A DNA stretch of 64,000 bases from Carnegiea gigantea (lineage: Eukaryota > Streptophyta > Magnoliopsida > Caryophyllales > Cactaceae): contig JAKOGI010000002.1 in assembly GCA_029747015.1 (NCBI GenBank), positions 3,935,001 through 3,999,000 on the forward strand. The letters run 5' to 3'. A model generated the notes under the pieces. That model saw nothing but the letters and a program-made list of their open reading frames with translations. It ran no database searches and had not been told where the DNA came from. Numbering within the stretch: the stretch's first letter is position 1; each line of letters starts with the position of its first letter. Shown here in pieces: positions 46,040-57,426 of the stretch. Made by a program: the position numbers and the translations under genes.

Positions 46040-49000
46040 ATACATTAGTCACTTTAGAAGTGGGTGGACTCTTGGTAATTCAAAGAGCACTCCACGTTGA
46101 GAAGTTCCTTGTGAACCAAGCTAAAAGGAGTAAATCTTCCATACCCTGTACACTACTGGAGGCAAAGTGTGTGATCAGCTCATTATCGATAGAGGGAGTT
46201 GCACCAATGTAGCATCTATGACAATCATTGACAAGCTTTAATTGCTCACCAAGGTGCGCCTAGCCCGTTACACTCTCAAATGGCTTAAGCAAAGGAGTGG
46301 GATAACCATTTCTAAGCAAGCTCTTATTGTATGTTCAGTCGGTCCATATTATGGTGAGGTACTTTCTGATGTCCTCCTATGGATGTATGTCACTTGTTAC
46401 TTGGTAGGCCGTAGTTGTTTGATAGTCATGTGATCCATGATAGGCATGCTACTACATATGCATTCAATCGTAAGGGTTGTGGTCTTACTTTTGTCTTATT
46501 ACCCACCATAAGCTTGTCAAATTTAGAATAGAGAAGAGAAGTGAGAAAAGCCTATATATAAGTGAAAGACAAATGGAGAGAGTCATTAGTGAGAACCAGC
46601 CTTTATTTGCCTCATTTATGGTAGAATCAAATACATATGGGGAAGTGAAACCCATGCATCCTCTAGCTGAATCGCTCTTGAGAGACTTTGTGGATGTTTT
46701 TCTAATGATTTACCCCCTGGGCCTCCTCCTTTCAGAGGAATTAAGCCCCAAATTGATTTCTTATTGGGTGCTCCTTTGCCAAACAAGCTGTCCTATAGGT
46801 GTAATACTAATGAGTCAAAAGAGCTTCAATGATACGTCCAAGAATTGCTTGACCGTGGGTACATCATGGAAACTTGAGTCCATGTTTTGTTCCTGCCCTG
46901 TTGATATCTAAGAAGGATTGAACTTGTCGTACATGTGTTGATTCTAAGGCCATCAATAATATTACCATCAAGTATAGATTTCCTATTCTATGATTGGATG
47001 ATATACTTCATGAGTTACTTGGGTCCAAGATCTTTTTCAAAATTGACCTTAGGAGTGGCTGCCACTAAATTAGGATAAGAGAAGGAAATGAATGGAAGAC
47101 CACTTTTAAGACCAAGAATGGGTTGTATGAGTGGATTGTGATGCCTTTTGGTATATCCAATGCTCCTAGTAGTTTCATGAGGCTCATGAATGAGGTCCTA
47201 GGATCATTTATTAGAAAATCAGTGGTGGTATATTTTGATGATATATTGGTGTATAGTCATGATGAGGCATCTCATGTAGAACATCTTTCTCAAGTGTTCT
47301 AAGTGTTGAGGCAACAAATGCCAAGCTTGAGAAGTGTGAATTATTCATTCCTCAAGTTGTCTTTCTTGGTTATGTTATGTCTGGTGAGGGAATTCAAGTT
47401 GAGGTTAAGGTTATCAAGAGTTGGTCTATTCCCATCTCTATCATGAGAGTTTGAAGCTTCCATGGGTTAGCATTTTTCTACCACTAGTTCATCAAGGACT
47501 TTAGCTCCATTATGGCTTCCTTATCTGACAATATGAAGAAGGGAACTTTTAAGTGGACAAAGGCAGCCCAAAGGGCCTTTGAGATAATCAAGGATATGCT
47601 ATGTTTGACTCCTATCTTGGCTCTCTCCAACTTTGATCTCCTTTTCGAAGTTGAAGGTAAGAATTAGAGCAGTTCTTACTCAAGTCAAGCACCCTCTAGG
47701 CTTCTTTAGTGAGAAGTTGAATGGTTTAGACTTAACTGCTTAAGCACCCTCTAGCTTTCTTTAGTGAGAAGTTGAATAGTTCTAGACTCAATTGCTTCAC
47801 TTATGATAAGGAATTTAATGCCATTATCAGAGCCTTGGAATATTAAAGTCATTACCTCAAGCCCAAGCCCTTTGTGCCCCATTCAGATCACAAGATATTG
47901 TCATAAATCAATGGTTAACACAAGTTGAATACAAGACATGCCAAGTGGGTTGAGTTCCTTCAATCTTTCTTCTTCTCTTGTAAGCATAAAAGTAAGAAAG
48001 AGAATGTTGTGCCTGATGCATTATCAATGAGGTATGATCTCCTCTCAATCCTTGAGGACAAGGTCCTTAGATTCTATTCCATCAAAGCTTTATATAAAGA
48101 GGATGAAGACTTCAAGAAAGTGGTGGAGAATCCATCTACCTTTGGCTCTTTTAATCTATAAGATGACTTCCTCTTCAAAGGAGATAAGCTTTGCATTCCC
48201 AAGAGTACTCCAAGGGACTTGATTGTCAAAGACACTCATGCAGGAGCCTTAGATGGTCACTTTGGTATCAGCAAGACTCTTGAGATATTGAAGGAGCACT
48301 TTTTGTTTGCCCAAGATGGGTAGGGATGGTCATAGTGTGATCATAAGGTATGACATTTATCAAATGGCTAAGAGTCACTTTCATCAAGGCCTCTACACTT
48401 TTCTTCCAGTTTCTACAAGGCCTTGGGATGACATTACCATGGACTTCATTATGACCCTTCCAAGGACATCTAGGGGAAAGGATTTTACCATGGTGGTAGT
48501 GGATCAATTCTCTAAGATGGCTTACTTCATTACTTGTTACAAAAGTGATGACGCTACTTACATTGTAGATCTCTTCTTCTAAGAAATTGTAAGGCTTCAC
48601 GGTATTCTAAGAACTACTATCTTGGATAGGGACACCAAATTTCTATCACACTTTTTGAGATCCCTATGGAGACTAGTGGGGACTAGGTTGCTCTTTATGA
48701 CCACTTGCCACCCTCAAACCAATGGACAAACGAAGTTGACATAGAGTGAGCAAGAGTTTGAGGGATTAGGATACCAAACTTGCTCATATCAAATTTTCCT
48801 ACAATCGAGCTCCATCCTATGCTATCTCTCACTCTCCCTTCATGATGTTGTATGACCTTAACCTTCTTATTCCCATTCCTTAAGAATCAAAGGTGAATTT
48901 TGAGGCCAAGGCAAGGGCTATGGAGATGAAGAGACTACACAAGCAAGGAAGGACATAAATTGGGAAAATGAATAAGCAATATAACTTAAGGCCAACAAGA

Positions 49001-49245
49001 ACCGCACTCATCTTAAGTTTAAGACGGAAGATCTTGTGTGGTTGCATTTGAAGAAAGAGAGGTTCTCATCAAGGAGAAAGAACAAGCTTATGGCTAGAGG
49101 AGACGATCCTTACAAGATGGTACAAAAGGTGGGGGAGAATGCCTACAAAATCGAACTTTCACGAGATAAGAAAATATCCATCACCTTTAATGTTGAGGAG
49201 CTTACTCTTTATATTGAGGTTGGGAATGAGCACAATAAAGATTAA
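46040..49245 (+). pseudogene. Pol of the nested Gypsy element (broken)
   Basis: Protease is poorly kept (about 46080-46440). RT (about 46670-47330) has [35 protein letters not shown] and an intact catalytic [12 protein letters not shown] near 47224-47259. The RNase H end has [11 protein letters not shown] near 47997. Integrase has a zinc-like H-H start near 48238-48270, a core with [20 protein letters not shown] and [10 protein letters not shown], and a C-terminal part ending ENAYKIELSRDKKISITFNV at about 49140-49200. A 55 bp tandem duplication at 47688-47798 disrupts the RNase H region. Stops and frameshifts are numerous. Confidence 0.85.
47688..47798. repeat. 55 bp tandem duplication in RNase H remnant
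   Basis: AGCACCCTCTAG followed by CTTTCTTTAGTGAGAAGTTG recurs with a 55 bp period (47688 and 47743) with few differences. It is absent from the expected RNase H reading, so it arose in this copy or a recent ancestor. Confidence 0.88.
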
Positions 49246-49276
49246 GGGGCAAATCATCTTCAAGGGAAGAGGTTGA

Positions 49277-50040
49277 TGTGGAGTAAACCACAATGATTAA
49301 TTTACTCTTCCAAGCAAGGGCTTTGAATCAAGAGGGAACAATGTTGACTTTTGGAAGTGGGGGTCAAGGGCTTGTTCCTCTAAGGTTAATATTAACTTGG
49401 GGGCCTTTGAAGGAGCCTAATTAATCCTAGGAAAGGTGTTTAGACAATTAGTAGTCTTAAATAAGGAGCTCAGCTACCTTGTTCTCCATAACCACTTTAT
49501 TAGCTTCTTTTCATTTTCTGAGTAGAACATCTCTCCTGACTTCTAGCTCTATTTAGAAAGGCCAAATGGGTCCAATTTGTCCGGGGATGTCATCGAATGT
49601 CTAGGTTCTGTCAAGACATAGAACACCTTCATATTCCAAGTATTGAGGAAGATAAGGGGTGTAAACCAAGCAACGGTCAATGTAGGGTTTGGAATTATAT
49701 TTTTTTATTAGGGAATTAATTGGGTTAGCAAATGGATGAACTAGGGGCTAATATTTTTCGAAAGCTAGTGGACCCTTCTAGATGCCACCCACCCAAAAAA
49801 AAAAAAATCCCATGAATTATCCATTTGAGGTTATGGATGACTCATCCAATTTAGCATTAATACAGCCAATTCCAACTCAGCTTCTATTCTTATAGTTCCC
49901 TTCATGTAATCCTACTAGTTAGTACATGACTTGGGTAAGGGAGTACTCTCCTATTTATTTTCTTGATCCTTGCATTATTTCTCAGATTTGAAAGAATGAA
50001 ATCAGGGCTTGATGCTTATTATTTTCACAAAAATCTCAAA
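49277..50040 (+). repeat. 3' LTR of the nested Gypsy element, probably 3'-truncated
   Basis: It starts TGTGGAGTAAACC and aligns with 43467-44274. Similarity ends at the shared AAAATCTCAA. Confidence 0.75.
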
Positions 50041-50204
50041 ACGCCGAGGAAACTTATCGAGGACTCATGAGCAGGATCTTCATCTCATTTATTAACAAGA
50101 ATATGAAATCTACATCTAGTCAGATCGCACTATCCACTTCTATACAACGTGGCCATAAAATCTATATGCACCCATTAGCCTAAGAGCTAACATGTCGGCT
50201 TTAT

Positions 50205-50330
50205 ATCTCTTATATGACATTGCCAAAGGAGCATTTCTAACCTTTTATATGACATTTTCATAGGAGCCCTTCCCATCTTCTATGTGTCGTCGCCATAGGA
50301 GCCTTTTATATGGTGTTGCTATGGAAGAGT
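50205..50330. repeat. Short degenerate tandem repeat in the Tat-like element
   Basis: TTATATGACATTGCCAWAGGAG and variants occur about four times with spacing of roughly 26-40 bp. Tandem repeats in the 3' untranslated region are common in Tat/Ogre elements. Confidence 0.6.
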
Positions 50331-50655
50331 ATGATTCCTTGGCAAACCTTACACCTTGGCCTCAAGGTCTAAAGGGTCATGCTTTCAACCTCCTTTAAGG
50401 GAGCACTGACCTCCTGCACAATCTATGCAATTTTAGGCCCTAGGGGCTAAAATCCATTCACTCAATGGCAATAAGGCAAGCCCATAGAATAGGCAAGGAG
50501 TAACTACGAGGAGTTCATTTAGCTGACTCAAAAAGCCTACTACGATATGAAGTGCCAATGTCACGGCCTCACTGCAGCTTATCACAATGTGCAAAGCAAG
50601 CTTGGCAATACAACTTCGTATTGCACCTATTCATTGTGAGCCACGTGCAAATAAA

Positions 50656-51160
50656 TGTAAGGGGATAAATGATTTAGAAAAGTCATGTACTCAAAGTGTA
50701 CAGGTAACCCATACTTAGTTTAAACCCTAAGCCCAAAGTGGTAAAGGGTCAATTTCCCTCTAAGGAAAGATATAGTATAGTTACCATCTTACCCTTCATT
50801 TAGTATGCATACGTATATACACTGACCTTGGCACATATCCTATCAAATGATCCTTACATCATATCATCACAGGATCATTGCAATCACACATATATCCTAA
50901 GAGATCATTTCCTTTTCTTTCTAAAGATCACATCTTTATCCACTAATGGTTGCATCTTGAAAATTTCCATCTTTATCATTCATCCATTCATCTCTATCAT
51001 ATCTTGACTTGGGTATTGGAGGGATGTTCCCCAGGATTCACCTCCCGAGATATTATCTTTGTGCAAGTTAAGGGAAGTACACCTGAGAAGCATTCTGCAA
51101 AGCTGACATGGCAAAAGCCCAGCCTTCTAGATCATCACCTCATAGTCTCTTTGAAAACTA
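50656..51160 (+). repeat. 3' LTR of the Tat-like element
   Basis: It is continuous, unlike the 5' LTR. It begins TGTAAGGGGATAAATG and ends near CATAGTCTCTTTGAAAAC; the ends are approximate. Confidence 0.68.
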
Positions 51161-51684
51161 TACCAAAACTATTATTCTGAAAACATCTGAGTTTCCAATG
51201 AATAGGAGGAGGGGGACAAAGCACAACTGAGCAAAGCTAATGACCAGGCTTATGTGCTTGTCAAAGTCCTTTCTACTATTAAGATGCTAAGCTTGAAAAG
51301 TTGCTCGCAAGGTGGGTCTCGTAATGAATTTTAAGCTTTTCTTCATTACATATCTCTTGCTTTTAAATCCTATTTGGTGAAATGCTTCAACTAAGGATCA
51401 GTTTCGATGCAATGTGTTTTTAGATGTTAGGTTATTAATCCCTCTTACAATTGTTGAGGACAAGCAAAACATAAAACGCCATTTTTTCTTTTGTCTTTAG
51501 GCCTGTGTTTTGCCATAAACATGCTACTGTTGGCCTACAAAGAGGTAGAACTCTTACATCATAGATTTTCTCCATTCCTAAAACTTAAACTAGAGACATT
51601 ATTTAAGAGGAACAATTGTCAAACTATTTGAACCAGCTTGTGTTGGTAAAATACAAATGCTATGCTTCCAATGTATGGTGATAT
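51161..51684. other. Gene-free spacer
   Basis: Nothing is recognised between the Tat-like 3' LTR and the hAT-like element. Confidence 0.5.
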
Positions 51685-52937
51685 CAGGGTTGGTAAAGAA
51701 TTGACCTGACCCAAAAATTGGACCCAAACCACCCAAAAATTTTGGATTTTAAACCCTATTTTCATGACCTGAATGCAAAAAGCCCGTAAATTATAAAATG
51801 AATAAAATCCACTGTTTGCTAACTATTAGACTTTTCAATTCGGGTGAGTAGGTTCAACACGAGTTGGATGTATCTGAGTTCAAGTAAAATGTGGCTCGCA
51901 TGTATTGCGGTTATATAGGTTTCGGGTTGACCCAACGTGTTTAGAGCACCTTTTTTGTGAGTTATTTCTTTTTGACAAAATTACTCAGCATATTTAAAAC
52001 TTGAAATTGTTCCTGTTTAATTAAAAAGCATTGTAATTGTAATTTCTTAAAAGAATATTAAAGATATCCAAACTTTTCATTATGATATATGTATGTGATG
52101 TGCGAGTAGTCAAAGAGTCGAGCCCCGTGAATCGGCTAGTGGATTAATTAAGGTTAATAGTGGGTCGGGTTGTTTATGGGTCATCCCATCCAAAGCAAGT
52201 TAACTAGTTAAAGCAGTTCAACCCGTTTATAATCCATTTAATAAGTAGATATTTTTGCATATTAATTTACCATTACCAAATCAGGTACTTTATTAGTGGG
52301 TCGATCCTAACACAAACACAGGTCGGCCCATTGCCCAATACTAGCATCATAGTTTGAAAGCAATTGGAATATAAACCAAATGAAAGAGATTAGAGAAGCA
52401 CAAGATACTATAGTTATCTTTTAATTATAACATCAAAATTTTTGATTATTACAGAGTAACATTATTTACTAAAACATAATGGTATGACTTGCACATTTTT
52501 AATATGTGTCTTATTCTAATTGATTTTTTGAAGACTAGACAATTATTTCATGTTATTTCATACCCATTTTTTAGCATTTTTTCATTTATAAGTTGTGTAT
52601 GACGTTGTTGTATAAGAACAAAGTTGAAAAAGAAAGTGTTCTATTGTTTCATTTATAAAGAGATTCGATAAATTATGTAATGTGTTTGTGAAAGAACCCA
52701 TATACTAAATAATCATTACTATGAAGACAGATAAATTAAAGAAAAATCAAAAAATAAAAATATAGTATTTGGTGCAGGCGGGCGGGTTCGGGTTTTGGGT
52801 CAGGTTGACCCGATAATTTGTGGATTTTTGGGGCTTGGTTAATTTTGGGTCTGGTCAAGAAAATCATGTTCAAAACCCAAACTTCTAGGATGGGTTTGGG
52901 TTCCGTTCTTGGGTGAGGTCAGTTTTTGCCAGGCCTG
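51685..52937. mobile_element. Non-autonomous hAT-like DNA transposon
   Basis: The left end CAGGGTTGGTAAAGAATTG and the reverse complement of the right end, CAGGCCTGGCAAAAACTG, agree imperfectly over about 40 bp, continuing with GACCTGACCC against GACCTCACCC. CAGGG-type ends with GGGTC/GACCC-rich subterminal repeats are characteristic of plant hAT elements. No transposase is encoded in the 1253 bp. A clear 8 bp target duplication was not found, which weakens the call. Confidence 0.7.
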
Positions 52938-53734
52938 CTAACAATACTTGACAATTGTTATTCCCTATCTAAAGCCCTTGCATCAAAATTTGATGTACTT
53001 TATTTCGTTATAGTTGGTATACTATGATATAATTCCCTAATCATATATCTGCGAATTGACTGCAAAAGTTTGAATGTGCGCCCTATACAAGGTGCAACTT
53101 TACCAGTAGTTAGTCCTTCAATTTAATCAAGCCAATCCAAAAGAAAATAATGATAATAGCAATGAGTTAGGAACAACTCTCTTATACATAAAGAAAATAT
53201 GAAGAACATGATAGTGGTTGACTAAAGAGATAAATACTCTTATAATAGTTCTTTTCATCAGTCTCTCCATTAAACTTGTTGATCTTTTTCTAGATTTTGA
53301 AAATAAATATATTCATAACTCAAGATACAAGACTTTAATATCCCATATTTTTTACAGTCAAGGTGCAATATCTATCTTTCAATGCAAAAACTTGATTATT
53401 AACCGATAATTGCTCTTGATACTAGTTGTTGAGACACAAAACTTAACTGCTCCTGATAAGTCATGATCTCATTATTTGCACCCAACCATATATATCTAGC
53501 ATCTTGATATTTTAAGAATATCTAATTAAATTAGTAAGTAAATCCATGGCATTCTTGTCTTTCTCAAAATAACCAATTTGTAATCATATTAAATGGTAAA
53601 GAGAAAACCTAGTGGTTTAATTACTATGTTTAGGAATTGTATTTCAAGATATTTAGGTGACACTGTTAGTTGTATAACTATTAAAAGAGAATCAATGTTA
53701 ATAAAAAAGAGCAGATATAAGCCATCATATATGA
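52938..53734. other. Gene-free spacer
   Basis: AT-rich sequence with no recognised gene or element. Confidence 0.5.
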
Positions 53735-54931
53735 GTAAAGGCACCATGGACCAATGGTGTTGGTCCGCAGGTGAATGAAAGGAGGTTAGGGCTCCCCGAG
53801 GTGCGATCGACCTTCCTTTTTTTCCACCGCATGGCCTATTCTCTTTCGAGGGGCATCTAATATTCTTGGTGACCAATTATTAACAATTCATCTTAAAATA
53901 ATTACATGGGACAAGAAAATAACAAATTTAGGTGGTCACTTTATTGTAAACATATTTTTGTTTTATGTACAAAAGTAGAAGTATAAAGCAAATAATCATG
54001 GAGGATCAAACAAAACATGCTAAAAAAAGACAAGAACTAAAGAAAGCAATAAATGAGTTTATTCTCTTTGGTTTATGGCCCTTAGGACTCACCTTGATCC
54101 GAGTAGAGTGGGGAAATAATGGTTCTTTAATTTAATTTCCTCCCAAATGTGTTAGGGTGGGATGCGACTAGTTCTTTTCAAACGGAGTGTCTTTTTGTAG
54201 AGGGTTTTATCAAAGAATTTGGTAGAGTTTCGTAATTGCACATTTTGAGAAATGTTTTGTGCGAGGGGAGAGTGAGGTAGAGTTTTCTCAAGGTGAATAT
54301 GTGTGAGAAGAGAAAAGAGTATAGTTCTACGAGGTGGTATGCGCGTATGAAAATGAGGCGTGCTTGCCTCTATTTATGGTGCTAATAAGGTGACTTTCCC
54401 AAGTAGGAAATAATTCAAGAATATAAATCAAATCATTTTTATTCGCAAATATTGTAAGATACAATAGAATTAGGTTGATTTACATGCAATCAGCTAAACC
54501 AATCTGTTATTAGCTTGATTGCGGCAATCATCACTATAATCATGTGTGATTTTGGGATTGGGGTACAAGGTAGAACCCAGCGGCTTGCTATAGGACCCAA
54601 TGGTAGCCACCAAATCATAGAAACTTGTCATTAGTTCTCATCGGCAGCTCCTCCATTCCCTTCTTCTACTTTCAAAGAATTGTTTATTAGAGTTGCATCA
54701 TGAGAAAATGCCACTTCATTTGTTACAATATCACTTACTCATGCTCAAGGTCTCGATTTCAAGCCCCCACGCTAAAAATCTTGCAAACCTCAAGCCTTTT
54801 ACCCTTTTGCAATTGTTTTTGAAAAATTTGGGTTTTAAATGATTTTAAAACTGTTTACAAATTTTTATGCACTAAAAAACATTTTATTTGCGGAATGATT
54901 GTTCGAAGTCGAAGTATTTGTGTTGTTTTAC
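53735..54931 (+). repeat. Large direct repeat, copy 1
   Basis: It starts at AAGGCACCATGGACCAATGG and aligns with copy 2 (57427-60390), sharing for example TTTAGGTGGTCACTTTATT and CAAGAATATAAATCAAAT. Compared with copy 2 it lacks about 450 bp after TTTCGAGGGG (53845) and has no RTE insertion. The pair could be the LTRs of a non-autonomous element with a 2.4 kb core, or a local duplication. No ORF is convincing. Confidence 0.72.
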
Positions 54932-55261
54932 CCTTAATGGGTTAGCTAATTGTCAGCATTAAGAGAATGCACCTGACTTGCAAACATGCAGTCAGTCTAA
55001 ATTCCCATAGCCATCAATTTGGCACTTACTTTGACAGATGCCATTAGGGCGAACGACAAAGTATGTGAATGTCATGTAGGATATATGCAAATGCAAGAGC
55101 AAATATGAGAGAGCTTTCATGGGACAAAGCCTCGCCTCAGAAGCATCAGTCTTATTTTAGAGGAGAAGTGTCAATAGTTTTAGAGTTTTTTATAAAAGGG
55201 AGTTTTGAAAGGTTTAGGGTCCATTTCGAAGAGAAGAGTAAAATATTTTGAGGCTTGACAG

Positions 55262-55770
55262 TTTTCGATGATTTAAAATTTGAGGCTTGATAGTCTCCAC
55301 AGGTTTAAAGGATTTGAGTTCTAATGTCTCCACTCATTTAGAAATTCGAATTTTAACGATCTGCCTTGGTTTAAAAAATTTAGGGCTTAACAATCTCACA
55401 CTGATAAAAAATTAAAGGTCCAATGGTCACCTTCAGTTTAAGGATCCCACCAATTTTTAAAAAATTTTAGATTTAATAGTGCCCACCAGTTCTAGAAATT
55501 TGAGTTTTAATGGTTTCTACCTGTTTAAAAATGTGAATTTTAACGGTCTGCACTGATTTAAGAATTTGAGTTTTAACAGTCTCTACAGGTTTAAAAATTT
55601 TAGTTTTAATGGCCTGCACCAGCTTTAGAATCTAAAGTTATAAAGGTCTCAATGGATTCAAAATTTTCAATTTTAATGGTCTCCACCAGTATAAGAATCT
55701 TGAATTTTAACAGTCTCTACTGATTTAAAATTGAGTTTTAAGAATCCCCATCTTTTTAAAAACCTAAGAA
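55262..55770. repeat. Minisatellite, unit about 33 bp, about 15 degenerate copies
   Basis: Units of about 31-34 bp follow one another. Each begins like GGTCTCCACCRGTTTAAA and ends like TTTGAGTTTTAAC. No unit is identical to its neighbour, so the array is old or under no homogenisation. There are no unique spacers between units. Confidence 0.88.
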
Positions 55771-55959
55771 AAGATTTGATAAAAAAATTGAAGGAATGCT
55801 TCTTATTTCACATTATTGTGAGGCTAAGTTTAATGCATGCATTGGACATTACTTATGCTCGATGAACAAATCATCCATATTTTTTGAAATTAGGTTCCAG
55901 TGGCATGACTTAACAGTTGCTAGACTAAATGCTAAGGTGGTAACATGATTGAGAAAAAA

Positions 55960-56067
55960 GGAATATTTGAGAAAAAAAAGGATTTACCAATGCCCTTTAG
56001 GCTACTCACCGTTTCTCCTAGAGTAAGAGGAATATTTGAGAAAAAAGGATATACCAATGCCCTTTAC
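55960..56067. repeat. About 40 bp direct repeat, two copies
   Basis: GGAATATTTGAGAAAAAA, then GGATNTACCAATGCCCTTTA, occurs at 55960 and 56029, a period of 69 bp with an unrelated 28 bp between the copies. Confidence 0.88.
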
Positions 56068-57426
56068 GTTCATAATGAAATTCATTGTATGTGAGGATGG
56101 GTTACCAAGGCCTATGAATTTCAAATTTTTGCAAATGGAAAATTTAGTTTTCCTTCTATCTTGGGTGTGTAAAGGGTTGGATCTATAAATCAATTCTCAG
56201 ATAGTTAAGAGCCTTTCTAAAGTTATTCCAACATATGTATCCTTTGAGCCATTGGTGATTGATCTTTCTGATGGATCAAATGGATGGAGAAGGCATCCTC
56301 CTCCCTTTCATTTTCAGCCTTATGCTCATGTCTCTTTTTGGTAAGGTCACTTTTGATTTTTGGTGCTCATTAAATTTGAACTTAATTGGGTTTCCATTTG
56401 CGGTATCAAATCAGCAGGTTGCAATTTGTTCAGCAGAATCATCATCATTCTCATGATGGTTGTTATTGTTGTCTTTATATGTCATGGAATAGGAGCTTGT
56501 TTTAGATCTTACTAACTAACCATGATGGCCCTTTCTCTAAGGCCCCATTTGGCCTTCATAAGTCACAAAGTTTGAGATTTTAGGAAAAGCGAAAAATCTT
56601 TGTTTTGAGAAAAAGAATTATTACTAGATTTTGATTTAAAAAGAAAAGGGGGAGGAGGAAAAAGAGCAGTAAGCCAACCTTAAGACTATGAATAGAGCTG
56701 AAATCCTAAGGTTTAAGACTAGGGAGATTGGAAGGAGGCACGAGGCAATTTTCATGACTTATGACTTCCTTCCAACCTTTACCGTCATAAAAAAACATAA
56801 CTTCTAAGTTATCTTTATTGAGGCTGTTATGGTAGAATTCCAATCATTACCAGCATGAATCTAACCATTATTGAGTTATGTCCACAAGTTTGTAATTAGG
56901 GCACCTTACATTCCTGGTAGTGCTTTCGTTCTTGGTCGAAAAGGCTAAAAGACACGGATTTGTATTAAAAGTGGACTCTTTTGACATATAAAAGGAGTGG
57001 AACGAGAAATACTTAACACTTATTCAAGGTAATCATTCTCATTAGGTTTGATATAAATCTATGTCCAAGGGCCATGTAGCGAAGTCAGTGGTTGTAATGT
57101 CCAAGTGGGATGAGATTTACTCTTTTTATCTTCAAAGCGATGTGCTTTGAGGAGCTGCACCGTGGTTCTTCTTAGAGGTAGCGCTGTGATCGAATAGGAA
57201 GGGATAACTACAGTAAGGAGTTCCACATGATTTTCGAAGTTAAAAGGATAATCCTAAAGGCGTGCTTTACTAAGGGACACTCAATAAAATTTGACATTTA
57301 CCAAGACCGAGCACATCATGCAAACATACCAACACTATACAAGTCTTGAATCAAAAAGCAAAATTTTTAATGCATTCATTTCAAATCTTATCATCTTATG
57401 TACATATCCCTACTAAAATCTTCACT
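56068..57426. other. Core between the two large repeats, no gene seen
   Basis: Non-coding, with short unsupported ORFs. If the flanking repeats are LTRs, this and the minisatellite are the internal region of a large non-autonomous retroelement. Confidence 0.45.

Larger units (their letters stand above)
43467..50040 (+). mobile_element. Ty3/Gypsy chromovirus-type element nested in the Tat-like element
   Basis: Direct repeats of about 0.8 kb begin TGTGAAGC at 43467 and TGTGGAGT at 49277, and a purine tract AAGGGAAGAGG precedes the second. Between them are gag, protease, RT, RNase H and integrase in Gypsy order. The 5' LTR seems to run to about 44587, just before a primer-binding site, while similarity of the 3' copy stops at about 50040, so the 3' LTR is probably truncated. 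The RT and gag types suggest a chromovirus, lineage unassigned. All frames are broken. Confidence 0.83.
39908..51160 (+). mobile_element. Tat-like Ty3/Gypsy element, split by two insertions
   Basis: Two long direct repeats, 39908-42068 (interrupted) and 50656-51160, share about 450 bp, for example GGTAACCCATACTT and CTTCTAGATCATCACC. They are read as LTRs. Right after the first comes CACCATCTGTGGGGATCATTGG, the sequence typical of the region following the LTR in Tat/Ogre-type Gypsy elements. A Tat-type gag follows and is interrupted by another Gypsy element. No pol of this element is present, so it was deleted or never there. Boundaries are approximate and no target duplication was found. Confidence 0.72.

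Noticed and set aside
55262..55770. CRISPR-like array
   Set aside because: Units are contiguous and degenerate with no unique spacers, and the window is from a plant nucleus.
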